From contig JBGAIL010000033.1 in the NCBI GenBank assembly GCA_044225565.1, positions 1 through 33,013 on the forward strand: DNA of 33,013 nucleotides, given 5' to 3'. The notes under the pieces are model-generated. The model made no database searches. It was not told the origin of the DNA and saw only the letters and a program-made list of their open reading frames with translations. This stretch comes from CAVXAE01 sp044225565 (GTDB lineage Bacteria > Pseudomonadota > Gammaproteobacteria > Steroidobacterales > Steroidobacteraceae). The translations under genes and the position numbers were made by a program. Within the stretch, counting starts at the first letter, position 1. Every line of letters starts with the position of its first letter. Positions 23,275 to 32,352 of the stretch are shown here, in pieces.

Positions 23275-24156
23275 TCAATTCACCAGGATGAACTTGTAGA
23301 GGACGCGGAAGAAGCGATATCCCCGCAGGTAATCGTCGCTCTGGAACGAGATGCTGTCCGCGCCAGTGCGCTCCACGGTCGGAATCTGTTCCGCCATGAG
23401 CGCGAGCACGGGCTGCGAGAACTGCACGTCGAACCGCACCGGCATGCTCGCTGGCACGGGCTTGATCTCCGCACGACGCTTCACCGCGCGAGCTGCGCCT
23501 TCGCGAATGCGCTTCACCACTTCTTCCGGGCGCAGCGAGCGCGCCGCGAGCGGCCCGATCGCTTCCTTCACCTGCACGCCCTCGATGTTCGGCACGAGCT
23601 CGCGCGCCTGCGCGATGGCCACCTGGTCCCCGGTGATCATCACCACCGGCACGCCCACTGCGCCGGCCGCATGGATGTTCATTCCGCCTTCGCCGACGGA
23701 GCGGCCGTTGATCCTGAGATCGCGGATGGTGCCGCTGCCCGTGTGCGCGAGCACGCCTTCGGCGCTGCCGGCCTTCGCGTGATAGCCCACGAAGATCACC
23801 GCGTCGAAGCTGGAATCGATGCCCTGCATCATGCCGAGCGGCTTCAGGTTGCTGCTGGTCAGCTCGGCGGGCGCGTGCAGCTCCTCGATGAGCAGGTTGC
23901 GCATGCCGCCGTGCGAATCGTTCACCACCACCTGGGTGGCGCCGCCGGCCACGGCGCCGTCGATGGCGGCGTTCGCCTCGTCGGTCATCATGCGGCGGAA
24001 GCGCTCGTAGTCCTTGCCGGTGGCGCTCGCCTGGTCTTCGCTCACCACGCCGCTGACGCCTTCCATGTCCACGGAAATGAATACCTTCAAGCCTGCGGCT
24101 CGAGCCGGGGACAGGACCGCCGCCATGCAGGCCAGCACCGACAGGATGTTCTTCAT
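23275..24156 (-). CDS. dppA: D-aminopeptidase (M55, DppA-like), secreted
   Basis: A 293-residue zinc aminopeptidase of the DppA family, which cleaves D-Ala-D-Ala and related D-peptides. Zinc ligands and active-site positions are present: D30-x-E32 in SVDMEGVSG, H83 in NDSHGG, H127 in FVGYHAKAG, H139, and E157 in GEGGMN. A signal peptide (MKNILSVLACMAAVLSPARAA) indicates periplasmic action, whereas B. subtilis DppA is cytosolic. The ATG at 24156 has a GGAGGG Shine-Dalgarno. The long frame upstream is a shadow antisense to the M1 peptidase gene. First gene of the operon with the D-aminoacylase-like enzyme; together they would process D-amino-acid-containing peptides, perhaps from peptidoglycan. 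Confidence 0.88.
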   Translation of the reverse strand: MKNILSVLACMAAVLSPARAAGLKVFISVDMEGVSGVVSEDQASATGKDYERFRRMMTDEANAAIDGAVAGGATQVVVNDSHGGMRNLLIEELHAPAELTSSNLKPLGMMQGIDSSFDAVIFVGYHAKAGSAEGVLAHTGSGTIRDLRINGRSVGEGGMNIHAAGAVGVPVVMITGDQVAIAQARELVPNIEGVQVKEAIGPLAARSLRPEEVVKRIREGAARAVKRRAEIKPVPASMPVRFDVQFSQPVLALMAEQIPTVERTGADSISFQSDDYLRGYRFFRVLYKFILVN

Positions 24157-24318
24157 ATATGAGGCCCTCCGGTGGAATGGTGAGCGATTTGCGCGGACGC
24201 TTCTACCAGATTGGGCCGCGTGGCCAGCAATTATTTCTACGCGAAGCGCAGGGGTTGCCGGCTCTGCCCGATTCGACGTCTCATAGCGTCCGGGCAGCTT
24301 CGAGATCACGGAGTGGAC

Positions 24319-26685
24319 ATGAGCATCCAGAGGTTCGGCTACGCCTTCATCGCCAGTGTGGTGGGCTTGTGTGCGGGGACGGCGGCTTTCGCCGGTGCGG
24401 ATGGTCCCGTGCCGGTGAGCAGCCTGAGGCAGCTCGACGAGCTGCTGCCCACGCCAAACGGGCAACGTACCGCGTCCGGCGCTCCCGGAAAGGAATACTG
24501 GCAGCAGCGTGCGGACTACGTCATCGACGCGAAGCTCGACGAGCGCCGGAACGCCATCGAAGGCCGCGCGACCATCACGTATCACAACGCCTCGCCGGAT
24601 GCGCTCGACTACCTGTGGGTGCAGCTCGACCAGAACCGCTATGCGCACGGCTCCGGCTCGCGCCTCGCGGAGGCCGCTCCCGATCCCGCCGAATTCGGCT
24701 ACGACCAGCTCGAGAAGCTGCTGAACGACGAGACGTACCAGGGCGAGATGACCGTTTCGGCGGTCACCGATGCGCGCGGCGCGGCGCTGCCGCACATGAT
24801 CAACGAGTCGATGATGCGCGTGGACCTGCCCGAGCCGCTCGCTTCCGGGGCCAGCGTCAGCTTCTCGATCGCCTGGAGCTTCGTCATCCCGTCCGAGAGC
24901 AACGGCAACGGTCGCACGGGCTATCAGGCCCCGGACGCTCGCGGCAACACCGTCTATTCGATCGCGCAATGGTTTCCACGCATGGCGGCGTACACGGATA
25001 CCACCGGCTGGCAGGTGAAGCAGTTCATTGGGCAGGGGGAATTCACGCTGGAGTTCGGCGACTATCTCGTGAGGCTCGAAGTGCCTGCGGATCACGTCGT
25101 CGCGGCCACTGGAGTGCTGCAGAACCCGCAGGAAATGCTGTCTTCGGCGCAGCGCGAGCGGCTGAAGAAAGCCGAGACCGCGACGGCCCCGGTGCTCATC
25201 GTGACGCCCGAGGAGGCGAAGCGCACCGAGCGTGCCAGGGCGTCCGGCCGCAAGACCTGGATGTTCGAAGCGCAGAACGTCCGGGACTTCGCTTTCGCCT
25301 CCTCGCGGAAGTTCGTGTGGGACGCCATGGCGGTGCCGGGCCAGGCCTGGAAGGCTGCCGACGGGAGATCCGGTGAGCGTCCCGTGATGGCGATGTCGTT
25401 CTATCCGGTGGAAGCGGTGCCGCTGTGGCCCCGCTATTCCACCCATGCGCTCGCGCACACGCTGGACGTGTATTCGCGCCATACGTTCCCGTATCCGTAT
25501 CCGTACGTCATCTCCGTGGCGGCGGGGTTCAAGGCCGGTGGCATGGAGTACCCCATGATCGCCTTCAACGCGGCGCCCCGCAGCCCCGACGGGCGCTACA
25601 GCGAGAAGGAGAAGTTCGGCTTCATCTCGCTGGTGACCCACGAGGCGGGCCACAACTACTTCCCCATGATCGTGAATTCCGACGAGCGCCAGTGGACCTG
25701 GATGGACGAAGGGCTCAACGTCTTCCTCGAGTACCTGAGCGACGTCTCGTGGCAGAAGCGGTTCCCCGTGGACCAGGACACCGTCGGCTTCGAGGGTTTG
25801 CGCGAGGAGATGAAACAGGAAGGCGTCTGGCCGATCATGACCGCTTCGGACGACTACCCGCCCCGGCACTTCGTGCACGCGAGCTATCCACGCACGGCCG
25901 CTGCGCTGGTGGTGTTGCGGGAAAGCGTGCTCGGCCGCGAGCGCTTCGACTTCGCCTTCAGGACCTACGCGCGCCGCTGGATGTTCAAGCGGCCTTATCC
26001 CGCGGATTTCTTCCGCACGATGGAGGATGCGTCCGGCGTCGATCTAGACTGGTTCTGGCGCGGCTGGTTCTACGGCTCGGGACACGTGGACCTGGCGCTG
26101 AACGCCGTGCGGCAGTACCGGCTGGATACCCAGGACCCCGCCGTCGAGAAGCCGCGTGCGAAACGCGAGAAGGAGGCCGCTCCGGTGCTCCCGACCGAGC
26201 GCCTCGATGCGGGCCAGCCCAAGTACGTGGACCGGCATCCCGGTCTGAAGGATTTCTACGACCGCCTGGATGCCGCCACCGTGCTGCCGAGCGAGCGTGA
26301 TGCCTACAAGGAGCTGCTGGAGCTGCTGCGCAAGGAGAACATCGACCCGGCGCTGCTGCGTACCGACCGGAATTTCTACACCGTCGAGATCGGCAACGTC
26401 GGGGGAATCGTGATGCCGTTCGTCCTGCGGGTCGTCTACGCGGACGGCAGCCGCGAGGATCTGCGCATCCCGCAGCAGATCTGGGTGGGTGACGAACGTC
26501 GTGCGACCAAGCTGCTCATGACTTCCAAGGTGGTCTCGAGCCTGGAGCTGGATCCCGAGGACGGCCTGTTCGACGCCGACCGCAGCAACAACGCCTGGCC
26601 GCCCCGCCTGGAGCCCGAGAGCCTGCGGCTGAAGAGTCCCGAGCCGGAAACGAATCCGATGCGGGAGCTGCAGAGCCCGCCCTGA
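24319..26685 (+). CDS. Secreted M1-family metallo-aminopeptidase
   Basis: A 788-residue zinc peptidase of family M1 with a signal peptide ending near AAFA. The catalytic signature is complete: HEAGH at residues 441-445 and the third ligand E464 in WMDEGLNVF, exactly HExxH-x18-E. The exopeptidase motif region reads KAGGMEYPM, where most M1 enzymes have GAMEN. The N-terminal beta-saddle (ATITYHNASPDALDYLWVQLDQNRYAHGS) and a C-terminal region of about 300 residues complete the architecture. It probably trims N-terminal residues of exogenous peptides in the periplasm. The ATG at 24319 is preceded by GGAG. It diverges from the D-aminopeptidase operon, supporting a peptide-scavenging locus. Confidence 0.88.
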   Translation: MSIQRFGYAFIASVVGLCAGTAAFAGADGPVPVSSLRQLDELLPTPNGQRTASGAPGKEYWQQRADYVIDAKLDERRNAIEGRATITYHNASPDALDYLWVQLDQNRYAHGSGSRLAEAAPDPAEFGYDQLEKLLNDETYQGEMTVSAVTDARGAALPHMINESMMRVDLPEPLASGASVSFSIAWSFVIPSESNGNGRTGYQAPDARGNTVYSIAQWFPRMAAYTDTTGWQVKQFIGQGEFTLEFGDYLVRLEVPADHVVAATGVLQNPQEMLSSAQRERLKKAETATAPVLIVTPEEAKRTERARASGRKTWMFEAQNVRDFAFASSRKFVWDAMAVPGQAWKAADGRSGERPVMAMSFYPVEAVPLWPRYSTHALAHTLDVYSRHTFPYPYPYVISVAAGFKAGGMEYPMIAFNAAPRSPDGRYSEKEKFGFISLVTHEAGHNYFPMIVNSDERQWTWMDEGLNVFLEYLSDVSWQKRFPVDQDTVGFEGLREEMKQEGVWPIMTASDDYPPRHFVHASYPRTAAALVVLRESVLGRERFDFAFRTYARRWMFKRPYPADFFRTMEDASGVDLDWFWRGWFYGSGHVDLALNAVRQYRLDTQDPAVEKPRAKREKEAAPVLPTERLDAGQPKYVDRHPGLKDFYDRLDAATVLPSERDAYKELLELLRKENIDPALLRTDRNFYTVEIGNVGGIVMPFVLRVVYADGSREDLRIPQQIWVGDERRATKLLMTSKVVSSLELDPEDGLFDADRSNNAWPPRLEPESLRLKSPEPETNPMRELQSPP

Positions 26686-26698
26686 AGGCACCGTCGTT

Positions 26699-26712
26699 CG
26701 CCCGGCCGGGCG
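26699..26712 (+). terminator. Palindrome after the M1 peptidase gene
   Basis: CGCCCGGCCGGGCG is a perfect 14-nt palindrome 14 nt after the M1 stop codon. It has almost no loop and no T run, so it is only a weak terminator candidate. Confidence 0.3.
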
Positions 26713-26771
26713 GCTCGGCTGGGCGTCGATGCGCCGGACTTCGGATGGCTCGGGCACATGGCGTGCGTGCG

Positions 26772-26801
26772 CTGCAATCCGACGCGGCTTCCGCGTAATA
26801 T
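26772..26801 (+). promoter_or_regulatory. Candidate promoter of the RND pump operon
   Basis: CTGCAA (26772-26777) and TAATAT (26796-26801) are spaced by 18 nt, 78 nt upstream of the adaptor ATG. The -10 candidate is a good match to consensus; the -35 is poor. Confidence 0.4.
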
Positions 26802-26878
26802 CGCGCACTCACCCATTCGCTCGTTTCGTCCGGAAGCGCAGGTCCGTCGCGCGAGTCGCGCCGTTCCGGAAAGGCTAC

Positions 26879-28024
26879 ATGGCAGTACATCCCATTCGTT
26901 TCCCGGCTGTCCTCCCGTTCCTTCTGCTCGCCGCCTGCTCCAGGTCGGAGCCTCCGCCACCGCCCGCCTCCGAGGTGGAAGTCGTCGTCGCGCAGCCCGG
27001 GCCACTGGCGATCGTGCAGAGCTTCGTCGGTCGCATCTCGGCGATCCGCTCGGCCGAAGTGCGCGCGCGCGTGGCGGGCGTGGTGCAGAAAAGAGCCTAC
27101 GTGGAAGGCACCGACGTGAAGGAAGGCGACCTGCTGTTCGTCATCGATCCGGCACCGTACCGCGCAGCGCTGCAACAGCGGCAAGCGGCGCTTGCGCAAG
27201 CGCGTGCTTCGCAGGAGAACGCGAAGGCCCGCGCCAAGCGGTTCACGGATCTGGCGAGCAGTGGCGTGGTCGCGCGGCAGGATCTGGACGATGCCGTCGC
27301 TCAGGCGAATACCGGCACCGCTGCCGTGCAGCAGGCCGCGGCTGCGGTGGAAAGTGCCAGGCTGGATCTCTCCTACACGACGGTCCGCTCGCCGATAGCG
27401 GGCCGCGCGAGCAAGGCTCTCGTCACCGAAGGCGCGCTGGTGGGGCAGGGCGAGGCTACGCACCTCACCACCGTCGAGCAGATCGACCAGGTGTACGTGG
27501 ATTTCAATCAATCGATGTCGGAGCTCGAGGCCTTGCGGCGGCAGCAGGCGAGCGGAGCCATCGAGCTCGCGGCGCCGAAGACGCAGAAGGTCCGCGTGGT
27601 GTACGAAGACGGCACGGCCTATCCGCACGAAGGCACACTGAGCTTTGCGGATCTCGCCGTGGAGCCCAGCACCGGCGCGGTGTCGTTGCGCGCGGTGCTG
27701 CCGAATCCCGAACGGGCGCTGCTGCCCGGGATGTTCGTGCGCGTATCGCTGGAGCAGGGCGCGCGACAGAACGTCTATCTGGTGCCGCAGGCCGCGGTAC
27801 AGAGGGACCAGAATGGGCTGTTCGTGTTCACGGTCGGCGCGGACGGCAAGGCGACGCAGAAGCCGGTGCAGGCGCAGGGCATGGATGGCGGCAACTGGAT
27901 CATAGGCTCGGGCCTGCAGCCCGGTGATCGCGTGATCGTCTCGGGGCTGCAGCGCGTGCGCCCGGGAGCGGAAGTGAAGGCCGTGGCCGCCGGGCAAGGC
28001 GGCGCGGCGCAGGCCAGCAAGTAA
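26879..28024 (+). CDS. RND efflux periplasmic adaptor (membrane fusion) lipoprotein
   Basis: A 381-residue membrane-fusion protein of the AcrA/MexA type that links an RND pump to an outer-membrane channel. A lipobox LLLAAC near residue 20 indicates lipid anchoring. Then come the lipoyl half-motif VRARVAGVVQKRAYVEGTDV with FVIDPAPYRAAL, the coiled-coil hairpin (QRQAALAQARASQENAKARA through SARLDLSYTTVRSPIAG) and beta-barrel/membrane-proximal domains ending GDRVIVSGLQRVRPG. The ATG at 26879 has GGAAAGG upstream. The pump gene follows after 7 nt. No outer-membrane factor gene lies in the window. Confidence 0.92.
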   Translation: MAVHPIRFPAVLPFLLLAACSRSEPPPPPASEVEVVVAQPGPLAIVQSFVGRISAIRSAEVRARVAGVVQKRAYVEGTDVKEGDLLFVIDPAPYRAALQQRQAALAQARASQENAKARAKRFTDLASSGVVARQDLDDAVAQANTGTAAVQQAAAAVESARLDLSYTTVRSPIAGRASKALVTEGALVGQGEATHLTTVEQIDQVYVDFNQSMSELEALRRQQASGAIELAAPKTQKVRVVYEDGTAYPHEGTLSFADLAVEPSTGAVSLRAVLPNPERALLPGMFVRVSLEQGARQNVYLVPQAAVQRDQNGLFVFTVGADGKATQKPVQAQGMDGGNWIIGSGLQPGDRVIVSGLQRVRPGAEVKAVAAGQGGAAQASK

Positions 28025-28031
28025 GCGCGCC

Positions 28032-31000
28032 GTGTCGGCATTCTTCATCGAGCGGCCGGTCTTCGCGTGGGTCATCGCGATCCTCATCGTGCTCGCGGGC
28101 TCGCTGGCGGTGTCGCAGCTCGCGGTCGAGGCGTATCCGGAGATCGCGCCGCCCACCGTCACGGTCACCGGCAACTATCCGGGCGCGAGCGCGGAGGTCA
28201 TCGAAAGCTCGGTGACCACGGTCATCGAGCAGCAGCTCACGGGCCTGAACGGCCTGCTGTTCTTCAGCTCCACCAGCAGCTCCTCCGGCTCCATCACCAT
28301 CAACCTGTCCTTCGAGAACGGTACGGACATCGACATCGCCGCCGTCGAGGTGCAGAACCGCATCAGCCGCGCCGAGCCGCGCCTGCCGCAGCAGGTGCGC
28401 GAGCAGGGCCTCACCGTCGCGAAGGCGGCTGCCGGCTTCCTGATGGTGATCGCGCTGCAGTCGGACACGATGGGCGAGACCGACCTCAACAACATCGTGA
28501 GCTCGCAGGTGCTGGATCCCATCCAGCGCATCAAGGGCGTGGGCGGCGCCGTCCAGTTCGGCGCCGAGTTCTCCATGCGCATCTGGCTCGATCCCGGGAA
28601 GCTGCAGGGTTACGGGCTCTCGGCTTCCGAGGTGCTCGAGGCGGTGCGCGCGCAGAACGTGCAGTTCGCCTCGGGCTCGGTGGGCTCCGCGCCGGCCGTG
28701 CCGGGCCAGGGGCTCACTGCCTCGGTGTCCGCGGAAAGCCGCTTCAGCGACCCCGAGCAGTTCCGGCAGATCATCCTGCGCAGCTCGGGAGAGGGCGCCA
28801 CGGTGCGCCTCGGCGACGTCGCTCGCGTGGAAGTCGGTGCGCAGACCTACAGCCGATCTTCGCGCTACAACGGCAAGCCTGTCGCGGCATTCGCGCTGCA
28901 GCTGCTGCCGGGCGCGAATGCGCTGCAGGTGGCGGAAGCGGCGAAGGCGCGCATGGACGAGCTCTCCACCAGCTGGCCGGCCGGCGTCAACTGGATAGTG
29001 CCGTTCGACAGCTCCACCTTCGTCAGCATCTCCATCGAGGAAGTGGTGTGGACGCTGGTCGAGGCGTTCGTGCTGGTGTTCCTGGTCATCCTGCTGTTCC
29101 TGCAGAACCTGCGAGCCACCATCGTGCCGATGCTGGTGGTGCCGGTCGCGATTCTCGGCGCCTTCGCCGGCATGTACCTCGTCGGCTTCTCCATCAACGT
29201 GCTGAGCCTCTTCGGCCTGGTGCTGGCCATCGGCATCGTGGTGGACGATGCGATCGTCGTGGTGGAGAACGTCGAGCGCATCATGGAGCAGGAAGGCCTG
29301 CCGCCGAAGCAGGCCACGCAGAAGTCCATGACGCAGATCACCGGCGCCATCGTGGCGGTGTCCGTGGTGCTGGCGGCGGTGTTCATCCCGAGCGCCATGA
29401 TGTCCGGCAGCGTCGGAGCCATCTACCGGCAGTTCGCGCTCACCATCGCGATCTCGATGTTCCTCTCGGCGACCATGGCGCTGGTCTTCACGCCGGCCTT
29501 GTGCGCCACGATGCTGCACAAGCCTGAGCATCGCGCGCGCAACCGGCTCCTGCAGATGTTCAATCGCGGCTTCGAGCGCACCGCGAACGGTTACGTGGCC
29601 CGCGTCGCCTCGGGCATTCGCCACACGCCACGCTGGCTGGTCGTGTACGGCGCAGTGATCCTGGGTTGCGTGTTCGTCTTCTGGCGGCTGCCCGCGAGCT
29701 TCCTGCCGGCGGAAGATCAAGGCAACGCGCTCGCCATCGTGCAGCTGCCTTCCGGCGCCACCATCGAGCGGACCCGCGAAGTGCAGGCCCGCGTGCTCGA
29801 GCAGCTGAGGAAGAGCCCGATCTTCAAGAGCGCGATGCAGGTGTCGGGCTTCAGCTTCCTCGGGCAGGGCGAGAACGTCGGCATGTCGTTCGTGCGCTTC
29901 ACGGACTGGAGCGAGCGCGACATGACCGCCGAAGAGTTCATCGGCTGGGCGAACGAGTCGCTCGCCTCCATCAAGGAGGCGCAGATCTTCATGGTCAACC
30001 TGCCCACCATCCGCGGTCTCGGCCAGTTCAGCGGTTTCGACTTCCGGTTGCAGGATCGCGGCGGTCTCGGCGCCGAGCAGCTGGCCGAGGCCTGGAAGAC
30101 GGTAGTGGCGAAAGCGAACCAGAATCCGGTGCTGTCCGGCGTGCGCTTCAACGGCCTCGCGGATTCGCCGCAGCTGCACCTCGAAGTGGACCGCACCCAG
30201 GCGCAGGCGATGGGCCTTTCCGTGTCGGACGTGTACACGGCGATCCAGCTGATGCTCGCTCCCGTGTATGCGAACGACTTCAACTATGGCGGCCGCGTGC
30301 TGCGCGTGCAGCTTCAGGCGGACGCGCCATTCCGCATGAAGCCGGAGGACCTCAGCCACTACCGCGTGCGCAACGATGCAGGCGAGATGATCCCTCTGGA
30401 TTCGGTGGTGAAGGCGACGTGGACGGTGGGCCCGCCCAGCCGCGAGCGCTACAACGGGCTCGCTTCCGCGCCGCTCACCGGTGATGCCGCGCCGGGGCAC
30501 AGCTCCGGGGAGGCGATGGCGGCCATGGCGCAGATCGTGCGCGACGAGCTGCCGAACGGCTTCGGCTTCGAGTGGTCGGGGCAGTCGCTGCAGGAAATCC
30601 TCTCGGGCCAGCAGGCCCCTTTCCTGTTCGCGGTGTCGATCGTGGTGGTGTTCCTGTGTCTCGCGGCGCTGTACGAGAGCTGGTCGATTCCCGTCGCCGT
30701 GCTGCTGGTGGTGCCCGTGGGCGTGCTGGGAGCGCTGCTGTTCACCTATGCGCGCGGCCTGCCCAATGACATCTACTTCAAGGTCGGCTTGCTCGCCATC
30801 ATCGGCCTCGCAGCCAAGAACGCCATCCTCATCATCGCGTTCGCGCGGGATGCGCAGCTCGAAGGGAGGTCGTTGTACGACGCGATCCTCGAGGCGTGCA
30901 AGTTGCGCTTCCGGCCGATCGTGATGACGTCTCTGGCATTCGTGCTGGGCGTGGTGCCGCTGGCGGTGTCCACGGGGGCGGGGGCGAATAGCCGGCATGC

Positions 31001-31148
31001 GATCGGAACGGGTGTCATCGGCGGCATGGTGGCGGCGACGACTCTGGGGTTGCTGCTGGTGCCGGTGTTCTACGTGGTGATCCGGCGGTTGCTGGGAGAT
31101 CGGCATCCCGAAGAGGCGGCACCCCGCCGGGACGTCTCGCATTTCTAG
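28032..31148 (+). CDS. RND multidrug efflux transporter (HAE1 family, AcrB-like)
   Basis: A 1038-residue inner-membrane proton-driven pump. It opens with the family start SAFFIERPVFAWVIAILIVL and shows the standard duplicated layout of twelve membrane helices and two large periplasmic loops. The proton-relay aspartates appear in GIVVDDAIVVVENVER and the partner lysine in GLAAKNAILII. The start codon is GTG at 28032, seven nucleotides after the adaptor stop. The substrate cannot be predicted. The last ~40 coding nucleotides before the variable tail (31072-31112, encoding VVIRRLLGDRHPE) reappear inside the inverted repeats further right, which marks the end of this gene as a rearrangement point. 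Confidence 0.95.
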   Translation: MSAFFIERPVFAWVIAILIVLAGSLAVSQLAVEAYPEIAPPTVTVTGNYPGASAEVIESSVTTVIEQQLTGLNGLLFFSSTSSSSGSITINLSFENGTDIDIAAVEVQNRISRAEPRLPQQVREQGLTVAKAAAGFLMVIALQSDTMGETDLNNIVSSQVLDPIQRIKGVGGAVQFGAEFSMRIWLDPGKLQGYGLSASEVLEAVRAQNVQFASGSVGSAPAVPGQGLTASVSAESRFSDPEQFRQIILRSSGEGATVRLGDVARVEVGAQTYSRSSRYNGKPVAAFALQLLPGANALQVAEAAKARMDELSTSWPAGVNWIVPFDSSTFVSISIEEVVWTLVEAFVLVFLVILLFLQNLRATIVPMLVVPVAILGAFAGMYLVGFSINVLSLFGLVLAIGIVVDDAIVVVENVERIMEQEGLPPKQATQKSMTQITGAIVAVSVVLAAVFIPSAMMSGSVGAIYRQFALTIAISMFLSATMALVFTPALCATMLHKPEHRARNRLLQMFNRGFERTANGYVARVASGIRHTPRWLVVYGAVILGCVFVFWRLPASFLPAEDQGNALAIVQLPSGATIERTREVQARVLEQLRKSPIFKSAMQVSGFSFLGQGENVGMSFVRFTDWSERDMTAEEFIGWANESLASIKEAQIFMVNLPTIRGLGQFSGFDFRLQDRGGLGAEQLAEAWKTVVAKANQNPVLSGVRFNGLADSPQLHLEVDRTQAQAMGLSVSDVYTAIQLMLAPVYANDFNYGGRVLRVQLQADAPFRMKPEDLSHYRVRNDAGEMIPLDSVVKATWTVGPPSRERYNGLASAPLTGDAAPGHSSGEAMAAMAQIVRDELPNGFGFEWSGQSLQEILSGQQAPFLFAVSIVVVFLCLAALYESWSIPVAVLLVVPVGVLGALLFTYARGLPNDIYFKVGLLAIIGLAAKNAILIIAFARDAQLEGRSLYDAILEACKLRFRPIVMTSLAFVLGVVPLAVSTGAGANSRHAIGTGVIGGMVAATTLGLLLVPVFYVVIRRLLGDRHPEEAAPRRDVSHF

Positions 31149-31202
31149 GTGCTGCTTCGATATGTGCCAAATGCATTCGTGGACGGATTTTGTGGATTGA
31201 TT

Positions 31203-31592
31203 GTGAAGCGCTATCTAGTTGGAGCTATCGTTATCTTCGGCATGGGTTGTGCCGAAGTCAGTAAAGAGGATGTGCCTGGCTTCTATTCAGCTGAATACGA
31301 AGGAGGGCGAGACACCTTGGAGCTTTTACCCGATGGACGATTTAGGCATACCTATAAGTTGAATGGAGAGGTCGGATTAAATGAGGGTATCTGGGCCGTT
31401 GATTCGGCCGCACCAGGGAAGCTCGGCATATCGCTGGATAGGTTTCAATTTCGGGACCACTTCGGCGGGCTAAAGAGGGGCGGCGTTTGGCTTGTGGAGG
31501 TGGAGGTGGGGCTTTTTTCTAGAAGACCAGAATTGTGCTTTGATCCCGACCTGAATTCCTGCTTTGTTAAGGAAGAGAAGTTGGGGCGCTGA
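31203..31592 (+). CDS. Small lipoprotein of unknown function
   Basis: A 129-residue protein with a lipoprotein signal (VKRYLVGAIVIFGMGC, Cys about residue 16) and a small beta-rich mature domain (YSAEYEGGRDTLELLPDGRF, then EGIWAVDSAAPGKLGI). The pattern of a strand ending in LPDGRF and a GIW step resembles small lipocalin-like hypothetical lipoproteins, but I assign no family. The frame is open back to a GTG at 31149 directly after the pump stop; I prefer the GTG at 31203 because it gives a proper lipoprotein signal. Base composition drops towards A+T exactly here, suggesting acquisition by transfer. Confidence 0.6.
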   Translation: MKRYLVGAIVIFGMGCAEVSKEDVPGFYSAEYEGGRDTLELLPDGRFRHTYKLNGEVGLNEGIWAVDSAAPGKLGISLDRFQFRDHFGGLKRGGVWLVEVEVGLFSRRPELCFDPDLNSCFVKEEKLGR

Positions 31593-31664
31593 CTGCGATG
31601 CAAGCCAAAGTGCGGGCAGGTTGCGCAGGCCTTGACCAGCATCAGAGCGGATTCGGGATGTCGA

Positions 31665-31805
31665 TCCCCCAGCAACCGCCGGATCACTACCACGTTGTAT
31701 TCAGACCGACGTCCTATCATGTCGATGAAGCCAGGTACGATGGCGAGCTTCGACGCGGCGCGTGGCGCTGGTCTGCGAGAGGTCGCCCTGAATCGGTCGT
31801 CATGT
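31665..31805 (-). repeat. Left copy of a ~140-bp inverted repeat
   Basis: Read on the minus strand, this segment is the same as 32874-33013 on the plus strand, with a single one-base gap (GGG against GG). Weaker similarity continues to about 31823. Minus-strand translation reads GFIDMIGRRSEYNVVV, which resembles the PGFIDMLGQSEYN region of amidohydrolases, then IRRLLGDRHPES as in the end of the RND pump. Extending to 31651-31696, its end matches the pump 3' end at 31072-31112. Confidence 0.85.
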
Positions 31806-31827
31806 TGTGTGATTCACAGACATAGTC

Positions 31828-32352
31828 TCATCGTTGTCGACCAGTCGACGTATTTTCGGCCAGCGCAGCCGCCCCACATGACCATGGAGCACGTTGAAAT
31901 GCCAAACCTTCCTTCCTCAGCACATCCTCCAGCCCATTCTGCAGCTCCCTTGGCCTATTACTCGGCAAGAAACGGAACCGCGATCGAGCTCGAATTTCGA
32001 ACTGTTCTGGGTCAGGGTATCCTTCAAAGTGCCGCTCACATGGGGCGGGCGCCTCGCCGCTGAGGGGGGCATTTGCCATCCACAACCACGAGTTTCCTCC
32101 GATGGCTTCTATAACGGTTAACGTTTTTCCTTGATCGTCCGTTGCATAACCAATATTGGTGCTTAGTCCATTTCTATTCGCGAACGCTGCGAAAAGCTCA
32201 ACGAGTCTCTGGTTATTTTCTTTCCGGACAGCCACGAAAAGGCTCGTGTGATCTGTTCGGGCCGAAAAGATTTCATAAAGAAGGCCCCACGCAACGAGCA
32301 AGGCCAGCCCAACCACCGCGAGCTTAGCAACCTTCAAAGTTGTTTCGCGCAT
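31828..32352 (-). CDS. Membrane-anchored hypothetical protein
   Basis: A 174-residue protein with one N-terminal membrane segment (about residues 8-28, VAKLAVVGLALLVAWGLLYEI) and a soluble, presumably periplasmic domain. That domain has the look of a compact alpha/beta fold (SLFVAVRKENNQRLVELFAAFAN, then GKTLTVIEAIGGNSWLWM). I do not recognise it. The last dozen residues (AENTSTGRQR) run up to the edge of the left inverted repeat and may be a replaced C-terminus. Its ATG lies 29 nt inside the 3' end of the broken gene upstream, the pattern of a former two-gene operon. Codon use is less GC-biased than in genes to the left. Confidence 0.65.
   Translation of the reverse strand: MRETTLKVAKLAVVGLALLVAWGLLYEIFSARTDHTSLFVAVRKENNQRLVELFAAFANRNGLSTNIGYATDDQGKTLTVIEAIGGNSWLWMANAPLSGEAPAPCERHFEGYPDPEQFEIRARSRFRFLPSNRPRELQNGLEDVLRKEGLAFQRAPWSCGAAALAENTSTGRQR

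Noticed and set aside
24157..25878. N-terminal extension of the D-aminopeptidase frame
   Set aside because: It is antisense to the M1 peptidase; a signal peptide and Shine-Dalgarno place the start at 24156.
27900..31142. 1080-codon open frame antisense to the RND pump genes
   Set aside because: It mirrors the codon structure of the pump on the other strand, is full of His/Arg/Gln low-complexity sequence, and has no domain; a GC-rich shadow.
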